This document shows positions 8,868 to 15,867 of a stretch of 55,540 nt of DNA, in pieces. This DNA is from an uncultured Candidatus Poseidoniales archaeon (GTDB lineage: Archaea; Thermoplasmatota; Poseidoniia; Poseidoniales; Poseidoniaceae). The stretch is from contig CAJJCQ010000016.1 in assembly GCA_905182725.1 (NCBI GenBank), positions 1-55,540 on the forward strand, written 5' to 3'. Position 1 is the first letter of the stretch; every line of letters begins with the position of its first letter. The position numbers and the translations under genes are program-made. The notes under the pieces are model-generated. The model saw nothing but the letters and a program-made list of their open reading frames with translations. It did no database searches and was not told the DNA's origin.

Positions 8868-9373
8868 GGTATTCGTATTTCAATCGAAGAAACACTGGCA
8901 GATTCAAGAATAATCTTCACCCACCATTCTGGATTTGATAAGTCGACTGAAAGTGAAGGGTCTCGTTCAATTAATGCTGCACTGAGTGCTCTTGCATAGG
9001 ATTGTGAATCCCACTCACCTTTGGCCCCAAGCCGTTTGATTCGCACCCCAAAGGTTCTTTTTCCACCTACACGGTCATGTCGTTCAAGTAAAAGTTCGGA
9101 GATCAGGCCGGGGTCAAGATTTTCAGATAATTCCACGATACGATCCATCGCCACAATTCCCAATCCATGGCACATTAAATCCTCAACCATTTCTGTTGGA
9201 GCACTGGAATAGATGACATCAAATTCTCTCAATCGGTCTCGAATGAGAGGGACTGAGGAATCTTCAGCAAGCTGTATCAAGTTTTTTCGTAATGAACGTT
9301 GAAACGAACGTCGAACAACTTTGGATTTGAGACCGAACTCCCCAAAACGAAGAATCCAAGATTGTTGTGGCAT
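8825..9373 (-). CDS. THUMP-domain protein, N-terminal part of a ThiI-like protein (frame-disrupted)
   Basis: THUMP domains bind the acceptor end of tRNA in modification enzymes. The N-terminus 'WILRFGEFGLKSKVVRRSF' is the ferredoxin-like domain entry of ThiI, followed by a THUMP pattern ('LMCHGLGIVAMDRIVEL', 'GGKRTFGVRIKRLG', 'SYARALSAALIE', 'WWVKIILESASVSSIEIRI'). In frame the ORF ends about 15 residues later at a TAG. The matching C-terminal half lies in another frame (see the 8445 entry). ThiI makes 4-thiouridine in tRNA, but the PP-loop is degraded here, so an RNA-binding-only role is possible. The next gene upstream, purF, ends 10 nt away. Confidence 0.75.
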   Translation of the reverse strand: MPQQSWILRFGEFGLKSKVVRRSFQRSLRKNLIQLAEDSSVPLIRDRLREFDVIYSSAPTEMVEDLMCHGLGIVAMDRIVELSENLDPGLISELLLERHDRVGGKRTFGVRIKRLGAKGEWDSQSYARALSAALIERDPSLSVDLSNPEWWVKIILESASVSSIEIRIPVQVDCLQVFKAMS

Positions 9374-9382
9374 TGAAAAGCC

Positions 9383-10924
9383 TTAATCAGCTGTATCGTT
9401 GTGCATATCTACGATTTCATCATCTTCACTGGATTCTTCTTTCGCCAAATCATTGCGAGAGTTGAACAGTTTTTCGAGATAGGCATCGTCAATATCACCA
9501 GTGATGTATTCGCCATTGAAACAACTTGTATCAAATCGAGTAGGAGGGTTTTCACCAATTGATGTTGCTTCAATCAAATCTTCAAGCGTTTGGTAAAAGA
9601 GTCGGTCACTGCCAATGATGGTATTGATCTCATCAATGGTTTTTCCATTTGCAATAAATTCAGTGATTGCTGGCATATCGATCCCATAGACATTCGGATG
9701 GCGAACAGGAGGGGCTGCAGATGCAAAGTAGACTTTCTTAGCACCGACATCACGCGCCATCTCAATGATCTGCGCACTGGTTGTACCACGAACGATGGAA
9801 TCGTCAACCAGAAGAATATTTTTACCCGAAAACTCGTGTTCAATAGCATTGAGTTTACGTCGAACGGATTTTTCTCTCAACGCTTGACCTGGCATGATAA
9901 ACGTTCGACCGACGTACCGGTTCTTGACAAAACCTTCACGGTAAGGCACATCGAGTGCATCAGCCATTTGAAGAGCAGCAATTCGTCCTGAATCAGGTAC
10001 TGGAATGACTGCATCTATGTCATGGTCTGGCCATTGTTCAAGAATACGTTTAGCCAATATGTCGCCTTGATTCAAACGGGCATGGTAAACGGAAATTCCA
10101 TCAATCACTGAATCGGGTCGAGCGAAGTAAACATGTTCAAATATACAGGGTGAGGCTTCAACTTCCTCAGAGCATTGGCGATGGAATAAATGGCCTGAAG
10201 TCGAAATGAAAATTGCTTCACCAGGTTGAACATCACGAACAATTTCAAAGCCAAGTGCAGTGATAGCTACCGATTCACTGGCAACCATCCATTCTGTTTC
10301 ATCGCCAATTTCCCGCTTTCCGAAAATGAGAGGGCGGATTCCATGAGGGTCACGGAATGCCAACAGACCGTAGCCAGAAATGATGGAGACGCAGGCATAA
10401 CTTCCCTTCACTCGCTTATGGAGATTCGAAACGGCACCAAAGACGGATTCGATATCCAGATGAGGTGCACCTTCGATTGAAAGGTTGGATGAGTGGGAAG
10501 TCAGTTCAACTGCAAGCATATTGAGTAAGAGTTCTGAATCGCTTGAGGTGTTCATGTGGCGATGGTGATTATCGGTAAGTTGAATTTGAAGTTCTGAGGC
10601 ATTGGTCAAGTTTCCATTGTGCGCAAGTCCAAGACCGTAGGGGGAATTCACGTAGAACGGCTGTGCTTCTGAACGAGAAGAAGAGCCTGCGGTGGGATAT
10701 CGGACATGGCCGATTCCAATATGGCCCTGTAGTCTACGCATGTGCCGGGTGTAAAAAATATCTGAAACGAGGCCTTTGGACTTCCGCAATCGGAATTGAC
10801 CGTCAAAATCAGTCATGATACCGGCAGCATCTTGACCACGATGCTGAAGAACAGTGAGTCCGTCATAGATCAATTGATTGACATGGACATTGTTACGCCC
10901 GACGATTCCAATGATTCCACACAT
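9383..10924 (-). CDS. purF: Amidophosphoribosyltransferase
   Basis: PurF catalyses the first committed step of purine synthesis, PRPP + glutamine to phosphoribosylamine. The product starts MCGIIGIVG, so Cys2 is the glutaminase nucleophile, which fixes the start at 10924. The glutaminase domain has '[11 protein letters not shown]', 'GHVRYPTAG' and 'AHNGNLTN'. The phosphoribosyltransferase half has 'VIPVPDSG', '[13 protein letters not shown]' and the PRPP loop '[14 protein letters not shown]'. The length of 513 aa is normal, with an acidic tail. A GAGG lies upstream. No other purine gene is adjacent. Confidence 0.97.
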   Translation of the reverse strand: MCGIIGIVGRNNVHVNQLIYDGLTVLQHRGQDAAGIMTDFDGQFRLRKSKGLVSDIFYTRHMRRLQGHIGIGHVRYPTAGSSSRSEAQPFYVNSPYGLGLAHNGNLTNASELQIQLTDNHHRHMNTSSDSELLLNMLAVELTSHSSNLSIEGAPHLDIESVFGAVSNLHKRVKGSYACVSIISGYGLLAFRDPHGIRPLIFGKREIGDETEWMVASESVAITALGFEIVRDVQPGEAIFISTSGHLFHRQCSEEVEASPCIFEHVYFARPDSVIDGISVYHARLNQGDILAKRILEQWPDHDIDAVIPVPDSGRIAALQMADALDVPYREGFVKNRYVGRTFIMPGQALREKSVRRKLNAIEHEFSGKNILLVDDSIVRGTTSAQIIEMARDVGAKKVYFASAAPPVRHPNVYGIDMPAITEFIANGKTIDEINTIIGSDRLFYQTLEDLIEATSIGENPPTRFDTSCFNGEYITGDIDDAYLEKLFNSRNDLAKEESSEDDEIVDMHNDTAD

Positions 10925-10994
10925 TGCTTTGCCTCAACTCCATCGAATACTCGACGCTTTGTAGCCATTGCGGCTTAGAAACATATCCTGAGCC

Positions 10995-11174
10995 TCAAGC
11001 CTTAGGACGGTGGGACTTCTTTGCCCAGTTGAATTTACGAATACGGGCTGTTTCGCCGTAACCGCATGATGCACAAACTGACTTTTGCTTGTGATATGCA
11101 CTACGACCACAGCGGCGGCAACGAATGTGGGTTGTCTTCTGACGTTTACCCATGGATGGCGTACCTTTCGACAT
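10995..11174 (-). CDS. rpl37e: Ribosomal protein L37e
   Basis: This gene is missing from the ORF track because it is only 59 codons. The reverse strand reads [20 protein letters not shown], followed by '[20 protein letters not shown]' and '[14 protein letters not shown]'. This is a full-length L37e of the large subunit, and its CxxC...CxxC zinc ribbon is intact. The start is the ATG at 11172-11174, and the stop TGA is at 10995-10997. In many archaea L37e follows an LSm gene, but here the upstream neighbour on the same strand is a membrane protein 78 nt away. Confidence 0.96.
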   Translation of the reverse strand: MSKGTPSMGKRQKTTHIRCRRCGRSAYHKQKSVCASCGYGETARIRKFNWAKKSHRPKA

Positions 11175-11252
11175 AGAAACACCTGTATAACCGCCCCACC
11201 AACATCCCCCTTATCAAACCGACGGCGGAGGTATTCGCTACAGAGCCGAAGA

Positions 11253-11729
11253 TTATTCATCTTCTAATTCAAAACTACTTCGCTGTTTTTGCGATGTAAT
11301 AGCCGAAAACGTCACTCCTAGAGCAACACATAATGACAGAAGAATAGCCCCCGACGACACAAACATGTGAACAATGTTGTAGATTGCCTGAGCTCGGACT
11401 GAACCATTGTATTCCAACAGCATAGGACCTTGCCCAATGAAGAAGACTGTTGCTAACACTCCGAGCCCAGTGGCCATGATCATTCCAACCAATGGTGCTA
11501 ATGGACGATTTCTCGATTCACCATAAAAGAAAAGATTACCAAGCAAAAACAACGAGCACAATGTAAAAGCAGTCAAGGTGGCATTGGCAAACCGAGTGAA
11601 TGAAACTCCAGAGTCAAGACCCTTGAACTCTCCAAAGAAAGTCACCTCGAAGGCGAGGATGAGCAAAGGTGGAAGGAAAAAGGCAAGAAGCATCATTCTC
11701 CAAGTAAGGACAAGATTGGATTCTTTCAT
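11253..11729 (-). CDS. Small integral membrane protein, about 4 TM helices
   Basis: Function not recognised. The 158-aa product is almost entirely hydrophobic, with about four helices: 'MLLAFFLPPLLILAFEV', 'TLTAFTLCSLFLLGNLFFY', 'LVGMIMATGLGVLATVFFI' and 'MFVSSGAILLSLCVALGVTF'. A short polar, acidic tail (SSFELEDE) follows. Its ATG overlaps the stop of the upstream membrane gene by 4 nt, so the two are translationally coupled and probably form a pair. Confidence 0.75.
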   Translation of the reverse strand: MKESNLVLTWRMMLLAFFLPPLLILAFEVTFFGEFKGLDSGVSFTRFANATLTAFTLCSLFLLGNLFFYGESRNRPLAPLVGMIMATGLGVLATVFFIGQGPMLLEYNGSVRAQAIYNIVHMFVSSGAILLSLCVALGVTFSAITSQKQRSSFELEDE

Positions 11730-12535
11730 TCCTCTTCACCTCCAAGGTGTGTTGCTATGAGCGTAGAAACTTGCTTGAGTTCTGAATCGGTGGGAGGAGT
11801 GATTGATTCTGGCCCAGGTAAGTTTCTCTCATAGGTATAGATGACTAAAGCAAATACGAGAATTGACAGTGCGCTTCCAACTGCAATCCCTGACATATCG
11901 GCGACAGCAAGCCAAAGGTGTTGACGGAAGTCGCCGGAAGTCACTAAAGGGCCATCGACATTTAATCCCAAAAGAAGAAGCGTAAAAGAAAATGCAGAAA
12001 CAAGGAACATGATATTTGATTCGGCTTTGCGTCGCTCACCGATCATTAACAAAGTTACTGCCGAACAAGAGGCAAGACAAGAGGTCAGGAGAAGAAATGT
12101 GGGCCAAAAGACATACCAGTAGGCGTTCACTTCATTTTGCACGATTTGTGGTGTGAGAATCCACCAATGCATACCTGCTAACCAAGCAAATCCTACAGTC
12201 GTCATTAAAAATCCGATTTTACGATCGCTCCTGGGTAATTTACCAACTGGAACATTTCCAGAAAACGAGATGAGATAAATCCCGAGCACAATTAACATGC
12301 ACGGCCCAATTACGGCGCCGAGTAAATGACCGGCTGCCGATGAAGGTGATGACGGAACAGTCCATGGGCTCAGACAAATCAACACAATGCCTGTAAACGC
12401 TAAGAATCGACCACGCAAAGGAGATGATGTAAGAGAATACCAAAGCCCCAATGGCACCATGGACACGGGTATCCAAAACAGTAAGAACGCTTGGAGCATC
12501 TCGTCCATGACCCTGCTAAAGTCCCGAATGTTCAT
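11726..12535 (-). CDS. Integral membrane protein, about 7 TM helices
   Basis: Function not recognised. The ORF track extends to 12877, but that part lies opposite rpl44e and is not membrane-like. From the ATG at 12533-12535 the product has 269 aa and starts 'MNIRDFSRVMDEMLQAF'. About seven hydrophobic helices follow, for example 'FLLFWIPVSMVPLGLWY', 'GAVIGPCMLIVLGIYLI' and 'IAVGSALSILVFALVIY', then a short soluble tail. It overlaps the next membrane gene by 4 nt. Its start is 105 bp from rpl44e, so the two share a divergent promoter region. Confidence 0.75.
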   Translation of the reverse strand: MNIRDFSRVMDEMLQAFLLFWIPVSMVPLGLWYSLTSSPLRGRFLAFTGIVLICLSPWTVPSSPSSAAGHLLGAVIGPCMLIVLGIYLISFSGNVPVGKLPRSDRKIGFLMTTVGFAWLAGMHWWILTPQIVQNEVNAYWYVFWPTFLLLTSCLASCSAVTLLMIGERRKAESNIMFLVSAFSFTLLLLGLNVDGPLVTSGDFRQHLWLAVADMSGIAVGSALSILVFALVIYTYERNLPGPESITPPTDSELKQVSTLIATHLGGEEE

Positions 12536-12596
12536 TATATCTCCCCTTGTTTCACACGCAGTGTAGCGAAATTTGCTGGCGATTGAATGCGGCACT

Positions 12597-12606
12597 CCTA
12601 AATACC
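12597..12606 (+). promoter_or_regulatory. TATA-box-like element of the ribosomal cluster
   Basis: CCTAAATACC lies about 40 nt upstream of the rpl44e ATG. With the usual 25-nt spacing, transcription would start near 12628. The short leader would then carry the AAGGTG Shine-Dalgarno site that precedes the ATG at 12641. Confidence 0.4.
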
Positions 12607-12640
12607 CGTCTCTTGTGGGCCGAATGCTCAAGGTGCTATC

Positions 12641-12925
12641 ATGGTCAAAATGCCACGTCAAGTCAAGCGTTACAGTCCATCGGCTGGTAAGCATACAATG
12701 CATACAATTGAGCGAGTGAAGAAGAAGCGTGCTTCTGAACTTCGCTGGGGTCAACGACGTTTCCGCCGTGTTATGGCTGGATACCGTGGTTTCCCTCGTC
12801 CAAAACCTGAAGGCCGTGAGAAGCCTACCAAGCGAGTGAACATTCTCTACCGTTGCACAGAAACCGGCAAAGCGCATTACGCACCTTGCCAGCGTGCTAA
12901 GAAATTCGAATTAATCGACAAGTGA
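12641..12925 (+). CDS. rpl44e: Ribosomal protein L44e lacking most zinc-ribbon cysteines
   Basis: This is a large-subunit protein near the E site. The 94-aa sequence matches L44e along its length: 'MPRQVKRYSPSAGKHTMHTI', 'PTKRVNILYRCTETGKAHY' and 'RAKKFELIDK'. Most archaeal L44e proteins carry a four-Cys zinc ribbon (CPxC near the start, CxxCGKAH near the end). Here the first pair reads SPSA and the second CTET, so only one of the four cysteines remains and zinc binding is unlikely. AAGGTG precedes the ATG. It leads the cluster rpl44e-rps27e-aif2a-nop10-PAC2. Confidence 0.95.
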   Translation: MVKMPRQVKRYSPSAGKHTMHTIERVKKKRASELRWGQRRFRRVMAGYRGFPRPKPEGREKPTKRVNILYRCTETGKAHYAPCQRAKKFELIDK

Positions 12926-12935
12926 GTTGACAACT

Positions 12936-13106
12936 ATGGCAAAAAATTTCCTAAATGTATCCTGCAAAGATTGCAGCAACGAAACTACAATTTTCTCTCG
13001 AGCAACCTCCGTAATTTCTTGCGGTGTTTGCGGAGCAACCCTTACCAGCCCATCCGGCGGAAAGGCCGACTTGATCGGATGCACTGTTGTTGAAGCACTT
13101 GAATGA
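12936..13106 (+). CDS. rps27e: Ribosomal protein S27e
   Basis: This gene is absent from the ORF track (56 codons plus stop). The reading is MAKNFLNVSCKDCSNETTIF, then 'VISCGVCGATLTSPSGGKADL' and 'GCTVVEALE'. The small-subunit zinc ribbon is intact (CKDC...CGVC). The start is the ATG at 12936, ten bases after the rpl44e stop. The stop at 13104-13106 touches the hairpin that holds the Shine-Dalgarno site of the next gene, so translation of the two genes may be coupled. Confidence 0.96.
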   Translation: MAKNFLNVSCKDCSNETTIFSRATSVISCGVCGATLTSPSGGKADLIGCTVVEALE

Positions 13107-13121
13107 GGAGGCAGAGCCTCC
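13107..13121 (+). promoter_or_regulatory. Hairpin sequestering the aIF2-alpha Shine-Dalgarno site
   Basis: GGAGGC-AGA-GCCTCC is a perfect 6-bp GC-rich stem with a 3-nt loop, ending directly at the ATG of aIF2-alpha (13122). The Shine-Dalgarno GGAGG is buried in the 5' arm. The rps27e stop codon sits immediately before the stem, so a ribosome terminating there would melt it. The structure is seen in the sequence; coupling or feedback control is inference. Confidence 0.5.
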
Positions 13122-13907
13122 ATGTCTGAGAAAATAAATACGCCAAATGAAGGCGAACTTGTTGTTGTCAGCGTTACCACCGTTAAGCAAAACGGTTGTT
13201 ATGTAAAACTCGATGAGTTTGAAGGCGTTGAAGGCTTTATTTTCATTGGCGAAATCGCCAGTGGATGGGTAAAGAACATTCGAGTCTTTGTCCGTGAAGG
13301 ACAACGCCTCATTTGTAAAGTCATGCGAACCCGTAAAGACGGGACATCGCTTGAGCTTTCACTCAAATCAGTTTCAGAAGAACGACGACGAGAACGTCTT
13401 CAAGAATGGAAGAACGAACAACGTGCACACCAATTGCTCAAAGTGTTGGGTGAAAAGGTCGGTTGGACAAAGGATGACATCAAAACCTCCGGTGAAGAGT
13501 TAATTGAGGCATATGGAGGACTCTATACTGCATTTGAAGAAGCTGCAATGAATGAAGGTTCTTTGGCTGATGCTGGATTCGAAGGTGAGTGGCTCAAGAC
13601 GTTCATCGAAATTGCAGTTGAAAACGTGATTCCTGCATTTGTAGAAATTCGAGGCATATTCACATTGAGCATTGACGGCACGAATGGAGTTGAAGTGATT
13701 CAAAAAGCACTCCTTGCCGCTGAAGCCCTGTCTTCGGTTGAAGAAGAAATTGAAGTGACTTGCCACTACAATGGCGCACCACAATACCGAATCGAATTGA
13801 AAGCACCAGACTTCAAAACTGCAGAATCAATTTGGGAAAATGCCACAAAGGCAACTTTAGACCATGTTCTCGAAGCTGGCGGAGAAGCCACTTCATACCG
13901 CCAATGA
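13122..13907 (+). CDS. eif2a: Translation initiation factor aIF2, alpha subunit
   Basis: aIF2-alpha is part of the heterotrimer that delivers Met-tRNAi to the small subunit. The N-terminal S1/OB domain is clear ('GELVVVSVTTVKQNGCYVKLDEF', 'GFIFIGEIASGWVKNIR', 'VREGQRLICKVMR', 'LELSLKSVSEERR'). A helical domain and a C-terminal alpha/beta domain that contacts the gamma subunit follow. The length of 261 aa is typical. It sits in the conserved archaeal order S27e-aIF2alpha-Nop10. Its Shine-Dalgarno site is inside a perfect hairpin. Confidence 0.96.
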   Translation: MSEKINTPNEGELVVVSVTTVKQNGCYVKLDEFEGVEGFIFIGEIASGWVKNIRVFVREGQRLICKVMRTRKDGTSLELSLKSVSEERRRERLQEWKNEQRAHQLLKVLGEKVGWTKDDIKTSGEELIEAYGGLYTAFEEAAMNEGSLADAGFEGEWLKTFIEIAVENVIPAFVEIRGIFTLSIDGTNGVEVIQKALLAAEALSSVEEEIEVTCHYNGAPQYRIELKAPDFKTAESIWENATKATLDHVLEAGGEATSYRQ

Positions 13908-13945
13908 GGCGTTGAATCATAAACGTGAATCTTACAGGTGATATT

Positions 13946-14191
13946 ATGGCACGACAACTTTTACAGCAATGTCTCGAATGTGAGGCATGGACTTTAGCTA
14001 CGACTTGCCCTTCTTGCGGAGCAAAGGCTCAGGCTGCCGCTCCACTCAAATGGTCTCCAGAAGACCATCGAGCAGATATCCGAAGAAAGATGTACAATGT
14101 TGAAGATCCTGCATGGGCAAAAGCACTCGCCACCTTACCTTCACTTGAAGAGATGAAAGCAACACAACTCTCTATCGAAGAAGAAGAGTGA
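13946..14191 (+). CDS. nop10: H/ACA ribonucleoprotein subunit Nop10
   Basis: Nop10 binds Cbf5 in the H/ACA pseudouridine synthase complex. The product begins 'MARQLLQQCLECEAWTLATT', with the zinc ribbon CLEC...CPSCG and the Cbf5-binding motif 'PLKWSPEDHRADIRR'. Most Nop10 proteins have about 60 aa. This one has 81 because of an acidic helical tail ('LPSLEEMKATQLSIEEEE'). The ATG at 13946 follows AGGTGA and is preferred to the longer ORF start at 13925. Confidence 0.93.
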   Translation: MARQLLQQCLECEAWTLATTCPSCGAKAQAAAPLKWSPEDHRADIRRKMYNVEDPAWAKALATLPSLEEMKATQLSIEEEE

Positions 14192-14225
14192 TGCGTTTCA
14201 CTCAACCCCTCGCAATTCAACTTTT

Positions 14226-15035
14226 TTGCTTGATTTCAATGTCAAACATTATAGCGCGGCGGAAGACGATATCCCCTATATGGGATTACATATTGAATGG
14301 AGAGGCACTCATTCTGAACTTGGTGAACACGCCATTATGTTGTTTGCACTTCCTGGCGTGGGAAACGTCGGTAAAGTCGCTCTTGAAGGAATCAACACCT
14401 CACATATCTGCCATGAAGTCGCTCGCCTCCATCACACTGCACTTCCACCATTAGCAACACTCGACGAGCAGGGTTTACTTTCACCCCCCCATCTTTCCCT
14501 TTCCTCTATAGAATCAGTCACAGGGAAAAGAGTACTTACGCTCACAGGAACATCCCAACCGCTTGAGCCTGAACATCAAGGCATGATGGCTCGAGAGGTT
14601 CTTCAGTGGCTTGAACAACAAGGTGTCCAATCACTCTACGTATTGGCTGGACTCATGGATGCTCCAACACGAAAAGAAACGTTCATGGTAGCCTCAAACG
14701 CTTCACATAGGATTGATTTGGAAGCACTTGGAGTAGATGTCCGTCGAGATGAGCCGAAATCAGGCGCCATTGGCTTAGCCGCACTCATCGCTTCCAATGG
14801 ACCATTGTTCAACATCAATTCTGCTTGTGCGATTGCAACAACCGTGGGCTCAAGTGGAGATGTCTTTGCTTCACAGCGCCTCCTTGAATCACTCGATGGG
14901 TGGTTCGACCTTGGAATCGCTTTACCAAGCGACATTCATTCGAAACTTACGGAAAAACTGTCTGTACTTGCACCCGGGAAACCATCCGATTACGTCGGAG
15001 AATTAACCGAATCTCCTGATGCATTCTACATGTGA
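14226..15035 (+). CDS. PAC2-family protein (proteasome assembly chaperone-like)
   Basis: The family signature 'FALPGVGNVGKVALEGI' near residue 45 and the later 'GLAALIASNGPLFNINSACAIA' identify a PAC2/COG2047-type protein. Archaeal members have been linked to proteasome assembly; that is family knowledge, not shown here. It follows nop10 as in many archaea. No ATG is in frame near the start, and the TTG at 14226 is the first candidate. The ATG at 14191, overlapping the nop10 stop, is in another frame. It ends 19 nt from the convergent TM2 gene. Confidence 0.88.
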   Translation: MLDFNVKHYSAAEDDIPYMGLHIEWRGTHSELGEHAIMLFALPGVGNVGKVALEGINTSHICHEVARLHHTALPPLATLDEQGLLSPPHLSLSSIESVTGKRVLTLTGTSQPLEPEHQGMMAREVLQWLEQQGVQSLYVLAGLMDAPTRKETFMVASNASHRIDLEALGVDVRRDEPKSGAIGLAALIASNGPLFNINSACAIATTVGSSGDVFASQRLLESLDGWFDLGIALPSDIHSKLTEKLSVLAPGKPSDYVGELTESPDAFYM

Positions 15036-15054
15036 GAGAAACTCTCAGTTTTGA

Positions 15055-15477
15055 TCATCTCATGTTTTGGCGTCGAACCAAATCGGGAATCAAGAATAAA
15101 TCGAGTAACCAACCAAATCCAAATAAACCAAAGGTAAAAAGATAGACCACTCCAATGACTATATCGTTCAAATAAAACCGGTGGGCTCCGAAAAAGCCAA
15201 GGAAAAGCCACAACAAGTAAGCCACTAAGGTGTCTTTTTGTGCACCGTAATAGATGGTTTGACCGCCATGTTGCTGGTAGTAATTTGGATAAGGTTGTTG
15301 CTGAACAACTTGAACCGGTTGTTGGTAAACCGGCTGCTGTGCCACCACCTGCTGAACTGGAGCTTGTGGAGCTGCGTGATAGTGATTATGAACAACCGTC
15401 CCCGTGTGAATATCTCCTGAAACAACGCTGTCTTTGATGTTTGGAGATGAGCCTGGCGCTGGTTCCATGTGGCTCAC
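15055..15477 (-). CDS. TM2-domain membrane protein
   Basis: The 140-aa protein has a Gln/Pro-rich, His-containing N-terminal half ('QQPVYQQPVQVVQQQPYP') and a C-terminal TM2 domain: two helices ('AYLLWLFLGFFGAHRFYL', 'GVVYLFTFGLFGFGWLLDLF') joined by the 'GAHRFYL' turn and ending 'IPDLVRRQN'. The N-terminal 'DSVVSGDIHTGTVVHNHYH' resembles the motif preceding TM2 in many archaeal proteins. The start is the GTG at 15477 or the ATG at 15468. The role of TM2 proteins in archaea is unknown to me. Confidence 0.85.
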   Translation of the reverse strand: MSHMEPAPGSSPNIKDSVVSGDIHTGTVVHNHYHAAPQAPVQQVVAQQPVYQQPVQVVQQQPYPNYYQQHGGQTIYYGAQKDTLVAYLLWLFLGFFGAHRFYLNDIVIGVVYLFTFGLFGFGWLLDLFLIPDLVRRQNMR

Positions 15478-15502
15478 TCAGACTTACGTAGAAGTATTAC
15501 CT

Positions 15503-15507
15503 AAAAA
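15503..15507 (-). terminator. Oligo-T terminator after tRNA-Ser
   Basis: The reverse strand carries TTTT directly after the tRNA 3' end and TTTTT at 15503-15507. Archaeal transcription commonly ends at such oligo-T tracts without a hairpin. Confidence 0.4.
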
Positions 15508-15528
15508 GTTCCTTGGATAACGAAAAGG

Positions 15529-15611
15529 CGCCGAGAGAGAGATTTGAACTCCCGCGTCCAAGGGACAGTGGATTTCGAATCCACCGCAATACCGGGCTAT
15601 GCGATCTCGGC
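15529..15611 (-). tRNA. tRNA-Ser (anticodon CGA)
   Basis: The reverse strand folds as a class II tRNA. The acceptor stem GCCGAGA/TCTCGGC is perfect and followed by discriminator G. The D-arm is GCA...TGC. The anticodon arm GTGGA-TTCGAAA-TCCAC gives anticodon CGA, reading UCG. There is a long 14-nt variable arm, and the T-arm is GGGAG-TTCAAAT-CTCTC. The long variable arm and G73 are serine identity features. There is no intron. The encoded 3' end reads GCCT, so the CCA end must be completed by the nucleotidyltransferase. The minus strand near 15640 has a TATA-like CTTATG. Confidence 0.95.
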
Positions 15612-15666
15612 CGCAGATGTCGGGTTTAGCGCCACCGTCATAAGCATGGCGTTGACTCGTAGTTGT

Positions 15667-15867
15667 ATGGAGATACACCTCAAGGGGCGTGACTATGATG
15701 TCAAAGTAGAACTCGATGGTGAACAAACTGTCCGACAGGCGCTACTTGAGGCTGGAATCCACCCCTCAACAGTCATTGTCAGTTACGATGGGACAATCTT
15801 GCCGCACGCCACTGTATTGTCCCAATCGGTACAACTGTTGGTCATCACCATTTCATCCGGCGGTTAA
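15667..15867 (+). CDS. Ubiquitin-like small modifier/sulfur-carrier protein (SAMP/ThiS/MoaD type)
   Basis: Only 66 aa from the ATG at 15667 (15646 is an alternative). The sequence has the ThiS/MoaD beta-grasp pattern: 'DYDVKVELDGEQTVRQALLE', 'TVIVSYDGTILPH', 'SQSVQLLVITI'. It ends exactly in Ser-Gly-Gly, the diglycine tail that is adenylated and used for sulfur transfer or protein conjugation. Such proteins act with an E1-like UbaA enzyme, which is not in this window. The ORF track merges it with a frame running through the tRNA gene. The stop overlaps the convergent nuclease gene by 4 nt. Confidence 0.88.
   Translation: MEIHLKGRDYDVKVELDGEQTVRQALLEAGIHPSTVIVSYDGTILPHATVLSQSVQLLVITISSGG

Noticed and set aside
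10934-11260. 108-aa minus ORF (MNNLRLCSEY...)
   Set aside because: It is a shadow of rpl37e in another frame; the L37e frame has clear family identity.
12536-12877. N-terminal extension of the membrane ORF 11726-12877
   Set aside because: It lies opposite rpl44e and lacks membrane character; a signal-like start and good Met are at 12535.
12951-13304. 117-aa minus ORF opposite rps27e and aIF2-alpha
   Set aside because: Antisense shadow of two firmly identified genes, with no similarity of its own.
14191-14454. ATG overlapping the nop10 stop as the start of the PAC2 gene
   Set aside because: It is in a different frame from the PAC2 motifs and leads to an unrelated short peptide.
15298-15425. 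CAA/Gln-rich repeats considered as a possible DNA repeat element
   Set aside because: They encode the Gln/Pro-rich part of the TM2 protein and do not form a regular repeat unit.
15544-15666. N-terminal extension of the SAMP-like ORF in the ORF track
   Set aside because: It reads straight through the tRNA-Ser gene; beta-grasp similarity begins only at the later Met.
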